Part shown: positions 7,511-14,910 of the stretch, piece after piece | Numbering within the stretch: position 1 is the first letter of the stretch | How the letters are laid out: every line of letters begins with the position of its first letter | DNA from: an uncultured Veillonella sp. | GTDB lineage: Bacteria > Bacillota > Negativicutes > Veillonellales > Veillonellaceae | Direction: 5' to 3' | Length of the DNA: 15,611 bases | Assembly (NCBI GenBank): GCA_900757715.1 | Contig: CAAEOZ010000167.1 | Coordinates: 1-15,611 of the forward strand | The notes under the pieces: model-generated | Databases searched by the model: none | What the model was told of the DNA's origin: nothing | The model's input: only the letters and a program-made list of their open reading frames with translations | Position numbers and translations under genes: made by a program

Positions 7511-7653
7511 AATACGGTCACTCCCTTAATGACAATGACACAAATAATGATGAATATGAGCAATGCTTTTATATAGGAAATCCATTCATATCGTCCCTTT
7601 GGTGTTTGAATGTATCTATAGTATGCTCTTACAAAATAATATAGTCTCTTCAC
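7504..7653 (-). CDS. Small single-span membrane protein of 49 residues, unknown function
   Basis: I do not recognise this protein. A GTG codon (7651-7653) overlaps the proA stop as GTGA. It opens a frame that stays open across the whole proA-nadD gap and stops at TAG (7504-7506), 7 nt inside nadD. The product has a basic, tyrosine-rich N-terminal half (MKRLYYFVRAYYRYIQ, then TPKGRYEW) and a very hydrophobic stretch, ALLIFIIICVIVIKG (30-44), ending VTVLW. This fits one membrane helix with the basic end inside. Upstream GGAGAAGG is a plausible ribosome binding site, though about 12 nt from the GTG. The exact tiling between two genes, the coupled stop/start and the protein-like composition support a real gene. 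Conservation is untested. Confidence 0.68.
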   Translation of the reverse strand: MKRLYYFVRAYYRYIQTPKGRYEWISYIKALLIFIIICVIVIKGVTVLW

Positions 7654-8909
7654 GTCCGTACTTGACCTTCTCCAAATACAAAGTATTTATAAGATGTTAG
7701 AGCTTGTAACCCCATAGGTCCTCGAGCGTGAAGTTTTTGTGTACTAATGCCGATTTCTGCTCCAAAGCCGAACTCAAAGCCATCTGTAAAACGTGTAGAT
7801 GCATTATGGTATACAGTAGAACAATCTACTAAATTCATAAACACATTAGCTCGCATAGGTTCATCTGTAATAATAGCCTCAGAGTGATGAGTAGTATACC
7901 GATTCACATGTTCAATAGCTTCTTCAAGATTTTCAACGATACGCACATTTAAGTCCATATCATTGTATTCTGTGTTGAAAGAATCCTCTTCTAGAGGAAT
8001 TGTGTTTTCCATATATTGAGCTACAGCTTCATCTCCGTGAATACGAACACCGTATTCTTGTAGTGCTGTATCAAGACGTGGTAAAAAATCAAAAGCCACA
8101 GCATGATGAACTAACAGTGTTTCCATAGAGTTACACACAGATGGACGTTGAACTTTAGCATTGACTGCAATTTCTAAAGCCATCTCTAAATCAGCATATT
8201 CATCAACAAAGGTATGACATACACCACTACCAGTTTCAATAACAGGAATGCTACTATCTTCTACAACACGACGAATAAGTCCAGCACCACCACGTGGAAT
8301 GATTACATCAATATATTCCCGTTGTTGCAATAGCACACCAACCATATCTCGATCAAGCACCTCAACAAGTTGAATAGAGTCACCATTAATACCTAGAGAC
8401 TCTAAGGTATTACGCATGATAGACACGATGATTTGGTTCGTGTGGAATGCCTCTTTACCACCGCGTAAAATTGTAGCATTTGCCGTCTTTAAACAAAGAA
8501 CACCTGCATCAATGGTTACATTAGGACGGGCTTCAAAGATGATACCAATTACACCAAAAGGTACGGATCGCTTTTCAATAATCAAACCGTTAGGACGAGT
8601 GATTGTTTCTATAATAGAACCTACAGGACTTTCAAGAACAGCCACCTGACGTACCCCTTCTGCCATTTGAGCAATGCGACTAGGTGTCAAGGTTAATCGA
8701 TCTATCATAGTTCTAGGTAAATTATAGTCAACAGACTTTTTTAGGTCTAATTCATTAGCCGCCATAATGTCATCTGTTTGTGCTTCTACTGCATCAGCAA
8801 TTGCTAATAATGCAGAATCTAAAGTTTCTTGGTCGAGTTGGGCTAATTCAAAAGATGCCGTTTTAGCTCTCCGGCCCATATCTTTACAAATTTCTTCATA
8901 CTGGTTCAT
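7650..8909 (-). CDS. proA: Gamma-glutamyl phosphate reductase ProA
   Basis: A 419-residue cytosolic enzyme, second step of proline synthesis. It reduces gamma-glutamyl phosphate to glutamate semialdehyde with NADPH. It is an aldehyde-dehydrogenase-fold protein of normal length. The catalytic cysteine is C259 in VQRPSVCNSMETLLVH (253-268). Other family blocks are SVPFGVIGIIFEARPNVTID (115-134), RGGKEA (149-154), IPRGGAGLIRRV (204-215), and the C-terminal signature NASTRFTDGFEFGFGAEIGI (369-388), followed by HARGPMGL. Start ATG has GAGGA about 7 nt upstream and lies 9 nt after proB. It works in series with proB; proC is not in the window. Confidence 0.98.
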   Translation of the reverse strand: MNQYEEICKDMGRRAKTASFELAQLDQETLDSALLAIADAVEAQTDDIMAANELDLKKSVDYNLPRTMIDRLTLTPSRIAQMAEGVRQVAVLESPVGSIIETITRPNGLIIEKRSVPFGVIGIIFEARPNVTIDAGVLCLKTANATILRGGKEAFHTNQIIVSIMRNTLESLGINGDSIQLVEVLDRDMVGVLLQQREYIDVIIPRGGAGLIRRVVEDSSIPVIETGSGVCHTFVDEYADLEMALEIAVNAKVQRPSVCNSMETLLVHHAVAFDFLPRLDTALQEYGVRIHGDEAVAQYMENTIPLEEDSFNTEYNDMDLNVRIVENLEEAIEHVNRYTTHHSEAIITDEPMRANVFMNLVDCSTVYHNASTRFTDGFEFGFGAEIGISTQKLHARGPMGLQALTSYKYFVFGEGQVRT

Positions 8910-8918
8910 AGGATTTCC

Positions 8919-10040
8919 TCAGTGTAATAAAACTAGATTATTACGATGTACAGCCTCATCATAGGTCGTATTAATACCCAGAATTTCGGCTATATCATTT
9001 GTATTGTGACCTTTAATCGCCTTCATATCATCAATACTATAATTAATAAGTCCACGACCAATTTCCTTATGATCATGATAAATGGAAATTGTATCACCAG
9101 GTCCAAAAGTCCCCTCTACTTCAATAATACCAGCGGGCAGAATGCTAGCACCCTTATCTAAAACAGCGCGAGCGCAACCGTCATCAATCGTAATGGATCC
9201 TTTTAATCGTTTACCAAAAGCCAACCAATGATGTTTACCAGATAAACTTGCATCATGAGCTTCAAAGAGTGTCCCAATTTGTTCACCCTTACATACACGA
9301 CGAACAGAATCCTCTACTTCACCTGAGGTGATAACCATTGGTACACCAGAATTTGTTGCCATATGAGCAGCTTTAATTTTTGTATACATACCCCCCGTTC
9401 CCATATTAGAACCAGCACCACCTGCAATAGCATAGGTTTCATCGTTAATTTCAGAAACAGTTTCTATCAAAGTAGCATCTGGATTGGTGGCTGGGTTAGC
9501 TGTATATAAGCCTTCAATATCTGACAAAATGATAAGTAAATCTGCATCTACAATACCTGCAACAGTAGCAGATAATGTATCGTTATCACCGATTTTAAAT
9601 TCTTCGATAGCAACCACGTCATTTTCATTAATAATAGGAATAACGTTAAGTTGCAATAAAGTATGTAATGTATTACGTAAGTTAAGATAACTATGTCGTC
9701 CAGTACTATCCTCTTTCGTTAAAAGAATTTGCCCTACGGTGCGACCATATTCTCGGAACATGCGCTCGTACATATGAATGAGAATACCTTGACCTACTGC
9801 AGCAGCTGCTTGTTTTAATACGAGATCTCTAGGCTTTTCTTTAAAGCCTAAAGGGGCAAGACCTGCACCAGTAGCACCAGAGGAAACAAGAATAATCTCT
9901 TTACCTTGGTTAGCCAAATCTGATAATTGGCGCACTAATCTTTCAATACGCTCCAAATTTAAATGTCCGTTAGTGTAACAAAGCGTACTGCTACCAACTT
10001 TGACTACAATTCGTTTTGCATTAACGATAGCGCTGCGCAT
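8919..10040 (-). CDS. proB: Glutamate 5-kinase ProB with PUA domain
   Basis: A 373-residue cytosolic enzyme that phosphorylates glutamate at the start of proline synthesis and is normally inhibited by proline. The amino-acid-kinase domain (about 8-260) shows VVKVGSSTL (12-20), LVSSGATGAGLAPLG (51-65), NENDVVAIEEFKIGDNDTLS (138-157), SDIEGLYTANP (173-183) and GTGGMYTKIKAA (214-225). A PUA domain follows at about 277-370 (GSITIDDGCARAVLDKGASI). The ATG has a perfect AGGAGG 7 nt upstream. It is the only protein gene here with a sizeable leader (72 nt after yhbY), so its expression may be set partly independently. Confidence 0.98.
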   Translation of the reverse strand: MRSAIVNAKRIVVKVGSSTLCYTNGHLNLERIERLVRQLSDLANQGKEIILVSSGATGAGLAPLGFKEKPRDLVLKQAAAAVGQGILIHMYERMFREYGRTVGQILLTKEDSTGRHSYLNLRNTLHTLLQLNVIPIINENDVVAIEEFKIGDNDTLSATVAGIVDADLLIILSDIEGLYTANPATNPDATLIETVSEINDETYAIAGGAGSNMGTGGMYTKIKAAHMATNSGVPMVITSGEVEDSVRRVCKGEQIGTLFEAHDASLSGKHHWLAFGKRLKGSITIDDGCARAVLDKGASILPAGIIEVEGTFGPGDTISIYHDHKEIGRGLINYSIDDMKAIKGHNTNDIAEILGINTTYDEAVHRNNLVLLH

Positions 10041-10112
10041 AGACTAACCTCCTAAGGTTGAAATTCTTAACTACGATGTATACAAATTTTTATGATTTAC
10101 TAGATTATAAAA
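10041..10112 (-). other. Leader gap between yhbY and proB
   Basis: This AT-rich 72-nt stretch is the longest space between protein genes in the window. It holds a TATAAT hexamer (10104-10109 on the minus strand), but no convincing -35 box 16-18 nt upstream; the sequence at 17 nt is AAATCA. It is too short for a T-box or other large riboswitch. A dyad covers its upstream edge and a palindromic ribosome binding site lies at its downstream edge, both listed separately. A weak or activator-dependent proBA promoter is possible but not shown. Confidence 0.4.
10046..10059 (-). promoter_or_regulatory. proB ribosome binding site inside a small palindrome
   Basis: In the mRNA sense the sequence AACCTTAGGAGGTT can pair AACCT with AGGTT around the loop TAGG. 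The full Shine-Dalgarno AGGAGG (10048-10053) is split between loop and stem. The stem is only 5 bp and likely weak; it is the one ribosome binding site in the window with such self-complementarity that I noticed. Confidence 0.4.
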
Positions 10113-10134
10113 TTATTTTGGCAAAATGATTTTA
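10108..10134. repeat. Imperfect 27-bp inverted repeat at the yhbY stop codon
   Basis: The two 13-base arms are TAAAATTATTTTG (10108-10120) and CAAAATGATTTTA (10122-10134), around a single central G. They are complementary at 12 of 13 positions. The repeat spans the yhbY stop (10113-10115) and touches the TATAAT hexamer ahead of proB. The near-zero spacer, all-AT stem and lack of a following U-run argue against a terminator. It could be an operator or simply AT-rich chance symmetry. Confidence 0.45.
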
Positions 10135-10397
10135 GGTTCTTTTTTAGCTTTATATAAAACACCATTAAAGCCAATCACTTGAACTAATTCAGCGCCAAGC
10201 ATATCTGCTAAGTCTTGAAAAATTGTCTTATCTTCAGGACTATTATTATGTAATTTAACCTTAATAAGTTCACGTGCTGTAATCGCTGCACGAGCACTAT
10301 CTATAACACTATCCTCTAAACCATTTTTACCAATTTGGACAACTGGTGGTATTGTAGCCGCCAATGAACGTAAATACCGTTTTTGTTTTCCTGTCAT
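10113..10397 (-). CDS. yhbY: CRM-domain RNA-binding protein YhbY
   Basis: A 94-residue single CRM-domain protein, usual family length. YhbY (YqeI in Bacillus) associates with pre-50S ribosomal particles and is thought to aid large-subunit assembly. Diagnostic segments are LTGKQ-like MTGKQKRYLRSLA (1-13), VVQIGKNGL (19-27, carrying the GxxG-type RNA-binding loop), ARELIKVKLHNN (41-52) and VQVIGFNGVLYK (72-83). The start lies 8 nt after obgE and AGGAG overlaps the obgE stop codon. Its position next to obgE, another 50S factor, fits the role. Confidence 0.95.
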   Translation of the reverse strand: MTGKQKRYLRSLAATIPPVVQIGKNGLEDSVIDSARAAITARELIKVKLHNNSPEDKTIFQDLADMLGAELVQVIGFNGVLYKAKKEPKIILPK

Positions 10398-10405
10398 TAT
10401 TACTC

Positions 10406-11677
10406 CTACTCTTGGAAAGTAAAGCGTTGATCGCCGATTACAACTTCATCACCGTCTTTACAGCCTTTTTCCTTCAATTTTGCATCAAGCTCCATAAAGT
10501 GCCAAATACGTTGGAATCTACGAAGAGATTGATCATCATCAAGATTTGTCATAGCTACTAATCGTTCAATACGTTTGCCTGTAATGTAGAAAGCAGCATC
10601 ATCACCGCGAGTAATTAGAAACTCTACATCTTGTTTTGCTTCGTATACAACTGTATCATCAGTTGCTTCAGGCTCTGGCTCGTAGTTTTCTACATAGTAG
10701 TAAGCTCGTTCCATAAGCTCTGGCAAACCTTCACCACTTAAGGCGTTAATGAGGAATACCTCATAGCCTTTATCTTCAAAATATTTTTTTGTTTCTGGAA
10801 TCGTCCTATCATCAAAGACCATATCAATCTTATTGAGAGCTACGATTTGTTTCTTATTAGCCAATTTCTCAGAGTATTTACGTAACTCTTCATTAATCGC
10901 ATCAAAGTCGACCTTAGGGTCTCGACCTTCCATACCAGATACATCTAGAACATGAATTAAAATATTCGTACGTTCAACATGACGTAGGAAATTGTGACCT
11001 AAGCCCACACCTTCACTAGCCCCTTCAATAAGGCCTGGAATATCAGCTAAAACAAAGCTACGATCACCAGAAATTGTAACTACCCCGAGTACTGGTGTTA
11101 GTGTAGTAAAATGATAGGCAGCCACCTCTGGTTGAGCCTTAGATACTTTTCGCAAAATACTAGATTTACCTACAGATGGATAACCTAATAAACCTACATC
11201 AGCTAATACTTTAAGCTCTAATTGTAACCAGAATTCTTCACCAGGTTCACCCTTTTCTGCAAAGGTTGGTGCACGGTTAGCACTCGTTTGGAAGCGAGCA
11301 TTGCCACGGCCGCCACGACCACCTTTGGCAATAACAAAGGTATCACCATCGTTGACAAGGTCGCAAAAGATTTTTCCTGTTTCCTCATCTTTAATTACAG
11401 TTCCCAATGGAACTGGAATGATAAGAGGATCGGAACCTCGACCGTGTTTATTAGAGCTTTCACCATTACCGCCAGCCGGTGCCTTAAACTGACGTTTATA
11501 TCTAAAGTCTACAAGCGTATTAATATTCTTGTCAGCTTTAAAAACAACATCCGCTCCTTTACCACCATCACCACCACTAGGGCCGCCATTTGGCACGTAT
11601 TTCTCTCGACGGAAGCTGGACATACCATCCCCACCGTCACCAGCTTTAACAAAGACGCGCGCTCTATCTATAAACAT
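10406..11677 (-). CDS. obgE: Obg-family GTPase ObgE/CgtA
   Basis: A 423-residue essential GTPase acting on 50S assembly and linked to ppGpp and cell-cycle control. The glycine-rich Obg fold covers about 1-158 (GDGGDGMSSFRREKYVPNGG). The G domain has G1 GYPSVGKSS (165-173), G2 around the TT at 191-192, G3 DIPGL (212-216) and G4 NKID (282-285). G5 reads NALSG (311-315), with Asn in place of the usual Ser. A C-terminal OCT domain (about 350-423) is present, as in many Firmicute Obg proteins. Start has AGGAG 7 nt upstream and lies 17 nt after the S41 peptidase gene. Confidence 0.98.
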   Translation of the reverse strand: MFIDRARVFVKAGDGGDGMSSFRREKYVPNGGPSGGDGGKGADVVFKADKNINTLVDFRYKRQFKAPAGGNGESSNKHGRGSDPLIIPVPLGTVIKDEETGKIFCDLVNDGDTFVIAKGGRGGRGNARFQTSANRAPTFAEKGEPGEEFWLQLELKVLADVGLLGYPSVGKSSILRKVSKAQPEVAAYHFTTLTPVLGVVTISGDRSFVLADIPGLIEGASEGVGLGHNFLRHVERTNILIHVLDVSGMEGRDPKVDFDAINEELRKYSEKLANKKQIVALNKIDMVFDDRTIPETKKYFEDKGYEVFLINALSGEGLPELMERAYYYVENYEPEPEATDDTVVYEAKQDVEFLITRGDDAAFYITGKRIERLVAMTNLDDDQSLRRFQRIWHFMELDAKLKEKGCKDGDEVVIGDQRFTFQE

Positions 11678-11694
11678 AATTTAACTCCTATGCA

Positions 11695-12834
11695 TTATTG
11701 CTGTAATAGCTCTAATGCCTTTTTAATTTGAATATCATCTAATGTACTAGATGGATGTACACCTTTTGGTAAATCGATTTCTACATCAGGTTTAATACCT
11801 GTTCCATCAATAACACGATCACTTGGTGTGTGGTATTTAGCAATAGTTACTTTAATTCCTTCATCATCTAAACTAGGGAAAATAGTTTGAACGGTACCTT
11901 TACCATATGTATTAGTACCTACGATAGTGCCTAATTTACGATCTTGAACAGCACCTGCTATGATTTCTGATGCACTAGCAGAGCCCTTATTAACTAAAAC
12001 AACCAACGGCATAGCTACATCAGGTCCATCTGACTTATAAGTATCCTTTTTACCTGATCGATTTTGTACCGTTACGAGTGTACCTGGAGGCATAATATAG
12101 TTAGATATCTTTTCAGTAGTAGATAATAAGCCGCCTGGATTATCTCGTAAGTCCAAGACAAGGGCCTTCATACCTTGAGATTGAAGCTCTTTATATTGAG
12201 TAGCAAAATCTTCTGCGGTATTTTCTGCAAACTGACTAATACGAATATACCCAACTGTGCTAGTTAGCATTTTACTTTTAACAGTAGGCAAAACAATGGA
12301 TTCACGAGTGATATCAAAATGCAACTTTTCACCATTACGCTCAATATCAAGAGCTACAGTAGTACCTGCTTCGCCACGAATACGAGAAGATGCTTCCTCT
12401 ACCGGAATTTCAGTAGTGGCTTGTCCATCGATAGCAATAATGTGGTCTCCAGGTTTAATTCCAGCTTTGAAAGCTGGTTGGTCTTCCATAACGCTAACAG
12501 CATATAGACCTTTATCATCAGTACCAAGGACCATACCGACACCAGCATATGTTGCAGATGTTTGCATTTTCATGGACTTATATTCTTCTGCATTTAAATA
12601 AACACTATGCGGTTCTCCCAAAGAGTCAATTAACCCCTTTAGCATACCATCATAAAGGGTAGTTTTAGCCATAGGTGTCATAAAAACTTGACTCGCAGTA
12701 TAATAGGCTATAAATAATCTTGGCAGACCCCAGAATGAACCGGAAAGGTACCAAAATGTAAGCCACATAATAACGATGCCAGAGCCTATATATTTCAATA
12801 GACTCCATAACACCGTACGTGTATCAAATTTCAT
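11695..12834 (-). CDS. ctpA: Membrane-anchored C-terminal processing peptidase, S41 family
   Basis: A 379-residue serine protease with an N-terminal membrane anchor (about 10-33), acting in the periplasmic space. A PDZ domain lies at about 95-175 (AGVGMVLG to PGDHIIAIDG). The protease core has the family triad: S287 in GSASASE (284-290), K312 in GKGTVQ (311-316) and Q316, with the usual 25-residue Ser-Lys spacing. VLDLRDNPGGLL (226-237) is typical. The frame extends upstream to a GTG at 12870, but the ATG at 12834 lies 1 nt after the stop of the preceding hydrolase gene and suits translational coupling. CTP proteases trim or degrade envelope proteins, including cell-wall hydrolases in some species; the adjacent M23 protein is an obvious candidate substrate, by inference only. 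Confidence 0.92.
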   Translation of the reverse strand: MKFDTRTVLWSLLKYIGSGIVIMWLTFWYLSGSFWGLPRLFIAYYTASQVFMTPMAKTTLYDGMLKGLIDSLGEPHSVYLNAEEYKSMKMQTSATYAGVGMVLGTDDKGLYAVSVMEDQPAFKAGIKPGDHIIAIDGQATTEIPVEEASSRIRGEAGTTVALDIERNGEKLHFDITRESIVLPTVKSKMLTSTVGYIRISQFAENTAEDFATQYKELQSQGMKALVLDLRDNPGGLLSTTEKISNYIMPPGTLVTVQNRSGKKDTYKSDGPDVAMPLVVLVNKGSASASEIIAGAVQDRKLGTIVGTNTYGKGTVQTIFPSLDDEGIKVTIAKYHTPSDRVIDGTGIKPDVEIDLPKGVHPSSTLDDIQIKKALELLQQ

Positions 12835-12835
12835 A

Positions 12836-14023
12836 TTATAAATATCCCATAGGATCCACAGGATCCCCACTTATACGAACTTCAAAATGTACATGTGGCC
12901 CTGTACTATTGCCTGTGCTACCAGCATAGGCAATAACTTGACCCTTACCTACATCTTGCCCTTCAGAGACAGCAAGTTCAGAATTATGTCCATAAAGAGT
13001 AGACATGCCATTACCATGATCGATAACTACGGCATAACCATAGCCACCCATCCAACCCGACCAAGCAACAGTACCACCATCTGCAGCATGAACAGGTGTA
13101 CCTTCATCAACACCAATATCAATGCCAGAATGATAAATTGTAGTGCCCCAAATCGGATGTGTACGATAGCCATATGGAGAAGTAATCTCGCCACTTACAG
13201 GCCACCCAAGTTGACCAGTTCCTTGTACCCAAGAATAACCAGATGAAGACTGTTGAGCCGCAGCCGCAGCACGAGCCGCCGCACGCTCTGCTTGGCGAGC
13301 TTTTAATAGAGAAGTAATTTGAGCGGAAGAAGCATTAAGTTCTTCTATCGCTTGCATTGCGATAGCACGATCATTTTGCGCTTTTTGAAGAACTACTTCA
13401 CGTTCTTTCTTCTTCTGCTCTATTTCAGCTTGTTTTGCAGCAGCTGCTTTTTCAAGCTCAACTAATTTTGCCCGAGACTGTTCTAGTGCTTGCTTTCTAG
13501 CCTCTATTTCAGCACGTTCTTTTTTGATTTCCTCAATTAATTTAATATCAGAATCAATAATTCGTTTTAAAATTTCTAAACGATTAGCAAAGTCTGTAAA
13601 ATCTTTAGATCCAATAACTACATCTAAGTAACTTAAACGACCGTTAATATAAATATCACGCACACGCTTATAAAATACGGCTTCTCGCCCTTCTAAGCGC
13701 TTTTGTGCTTCAGCAAGTAATTTTTCATTCACCGTAATATCATTCTCAACAGCTATACGTTGTTGTTGAATAGAATCCAATTGTTGCTGAGCCTGACGTA
13801 ATTGTTCTTCGATTTGACGTAACTGTTCGGATACACTGACTATTACAGTTTCAGCATCTGACTTTATGGCATTTTGTTGATTAACTTGTTGTTGTATTGA
13901 ATCGAGTTGATTTGTTAAATCTTCGTCCTCTGCAACGATATATAATGGTGTTCCCAATACCACTATACCAGTCAAAATTGCCGCTACGAAACGAGATTTA
14001 AATATACTATTATTCATAAACAT
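12836..14023 (-). CDS. Secreted coiled-coil M23 (LytM) peptidase, EnvC-like
   Basis: A 395-residue exported cell-wall hydrolase. A signal sequence (about 11-31, FVAAILTGIVVLGTPLYIVA) precedes a long Gln/Glu/Lys-rich coiled coil (about 34-250), an Ala-rich hinge and a C-terminal LytM domain (about 270-395). The zinc ligands H298 and D302 (HSGID) and H379 (in HVH, 377-379) are all present, as is H346 in YGH. The layout matches EnvC and related proteins activated by FtsEX. E. coli EnvC has a degenerate site, whereas this one looks catalytic. The start overlaps the ftsX stop as TAATG; a second ATG at 14017 is equally possible. It sits between ftsX and ctpA. The name envC is avoided because activity differs. 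Confidence 0.93.
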   Translation of the reverse strand: MFMNNSIFKSRFVAAILTGIVVLGTPLYIVAEDEDLTNQLDSIQQQVNQQNAIKSDAETVIVSVSEQLRQIEEQLRQAQQQLDSIQQQRIAVENDITVNEKLLAEAQKRLEGREAVFYKRVRDIYINGRLSYLDVVIGSKDFTDFANRLEILKRIIDSDIKLIEEIKKERAEIEARKQALEQSRAKLVELEKAAAAKQAEIEQKKKEREVVLQKAQNDRAIAMQAIEELNASSAQITSLLKARQAERAAARAAAAAQQSSSGYSWVQGTGQLGWPVSGEITSPYGYRTHPIWGTTIYHSGIDIGVDEGTPVHAADGGTVAWSGWMGGYGYAVVIDHGNGMSTLYGHNSELAVSEGQDVGKGQVIAYAGSTGNSTGPHVHFEVRISGDPVDPMGYL

Positions 14024-14910
14024 TACACCTTCATGTATTGTTTCAAAGAAATAGTACTACCAATAGCACCTACTACTATGCCGCCACCTAAGATATAAAG
14101 GGCTACATCATAGAAGAATGGGAACATTGGTACTAAAGGGAAGAATGCTAATGATTCAGAAACTTCCATTGTGATGAAGTGATAAAATTCACCAACGCAA
14201 AGAACGGCAATGATAGCACCAATTAAGCCTAACAACATGCCTTCAATCAGAAATGGCCAACGAATAAATCCATTAGTAGCACCTACATATTTCATGATTG
14301 CAATTTCTTTACGACGTGCGAATACAGTCAACCGAATTGTATTTGAAATGATGAATAATGTTGCAGCTGCTAAGAAAGCAATCAATACAATGCCACCAAT
14401 GCGAATTACTTGCGTAATGCGGAAAAGCTCTTCTACAATATCTTGACCATAATGTGTACTTTCTACACCTTGGAATGTAGTAGCTAATTTTGCAGTCGCT
14501 TTTACATCACTAGGATTATCAAAGGTCAACACATACGAATTAGGCAACGGATTAACATCACCTAAAGCATTTACCAATTGTTGCTGATCACCAAGGCGTT
14601 CTTTGAACTCCTTCATAGCTTGCTCTTTATTAACAAATTCTAAATGCTTTAAGTTAGGTATAGCCTTAATTTGCTTTCCTACTGCCATAATTTGATCAGT
14701 TGTTAAACCATCCTTTAAGTAAATACTTAACTGTACTTGATTTTCTAGACTGGATGCCATGTTATTCAAATTAATGACACCACAAAGGAATACGCCAAGC
14801 ATAAATAAGGACAAAGCCACTGTAGAAATGGACGCTAATGTCATAAGTCCATTACGTTTCATAGACTTCAGTGCTTCTTTAAAATAGTACTTTATCGTTC
14901 TAAGCTTCAT
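14023..14910 (-). CDS. ftsX: Cell-division ABC transporter permease FtsX
   Basis: A 295-residue inner-membrane protein of normal length, with one N-terminal membrane helix (about 25-47), an extracytoplasmic domain (about 48-168) and three further helices (about 170-193, 222-244, 268-288). The KEIAIMKYVGATNGFIRWPF segment (201-220), between helices 2 and 3, is the FtsX coupling signature. FtsX with FtsE transmits ATP hydrolysis to a periplasmic hydrolase partner. The frame extends to a GTG at 14922, but no site fits that codon. The ATG at 14910, with AGAGG 11 nt upstream, is preferred and overlaps ftsE by 11 nt. Confidence 0.94.
   Translation of the reverse strand: MKLRTIKYYFKEALKSMKRNGLMTLASISTVALSLFMLGVFLCGVINLNNMASSLENQVQLSIYLKDGLTTDQIMAVGKQIKAIPNLKHLEFVNKEQAMKEFKERLGDQQQLVNALGDVNPLPNSYVLTFDNPSDVKATAKLATTFQGVESTHYGQDIVEELFRITQVIRIGGIVLIAFLAAATLFIISNTIRLTVFARRKEIAIMKYVGATNGFIRWPFLIEGMLLGLIGAIIAVLCVGEFYHFITMEVSESLAFFPLVPMFPFFYDVALYILGGGIVVGAIGSTISLKQYMKV

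Noticed and set aside
7526..7585. A 19-codon ATG frame in the proA-nadD gap (minus strand, starting MDFLYK)
   Set aside because: It is short, His/Cys-biased and lacks a good ribosome binding site, and it overlaps the much better supported 49-codon frame.
10041..10112. A T-box, proline riboswitch or attenuator ahead of proB
   Set aside because: The gap is only 72 nt and AT-rich, with no T-box consensus, no specifier loop and no terminator hairpin followed by a U-run.
11288..11731. A 147-codon open frame on the + strand opposite the start of obgE
   Set aside because: It is Thr/Ile/Ser-rich with no motif, and mirrors the Gly-rich Obg fold codons. The minus-strand gene is certain.
12852..12866. 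Repeated GGATCC hexamers near the end of the M23 peptidase gene
   Set aside because: They encode the in-frame DP-V-DP part of the protein end and are a coincidence of codon choice, not a repeat element.
12835..12870. GTG start at 12870, adding 12 residues to the S41 peptidase
   Set aside because: It would lie inside the preceding hydrolase gene without a convincing binding site. The ATG at 12834, 1 nt after that gene's stop, gives a normal membrane anchor.
13246..13290. Ala/Arg-rich run in the M23 peptidase as a possible frameshift or repeat expansion
   Set aside because: Such a flexible hinge between coiled coil and LytM domain is normal in this type of protein, and the frame continues correctly into the catalytic domain.
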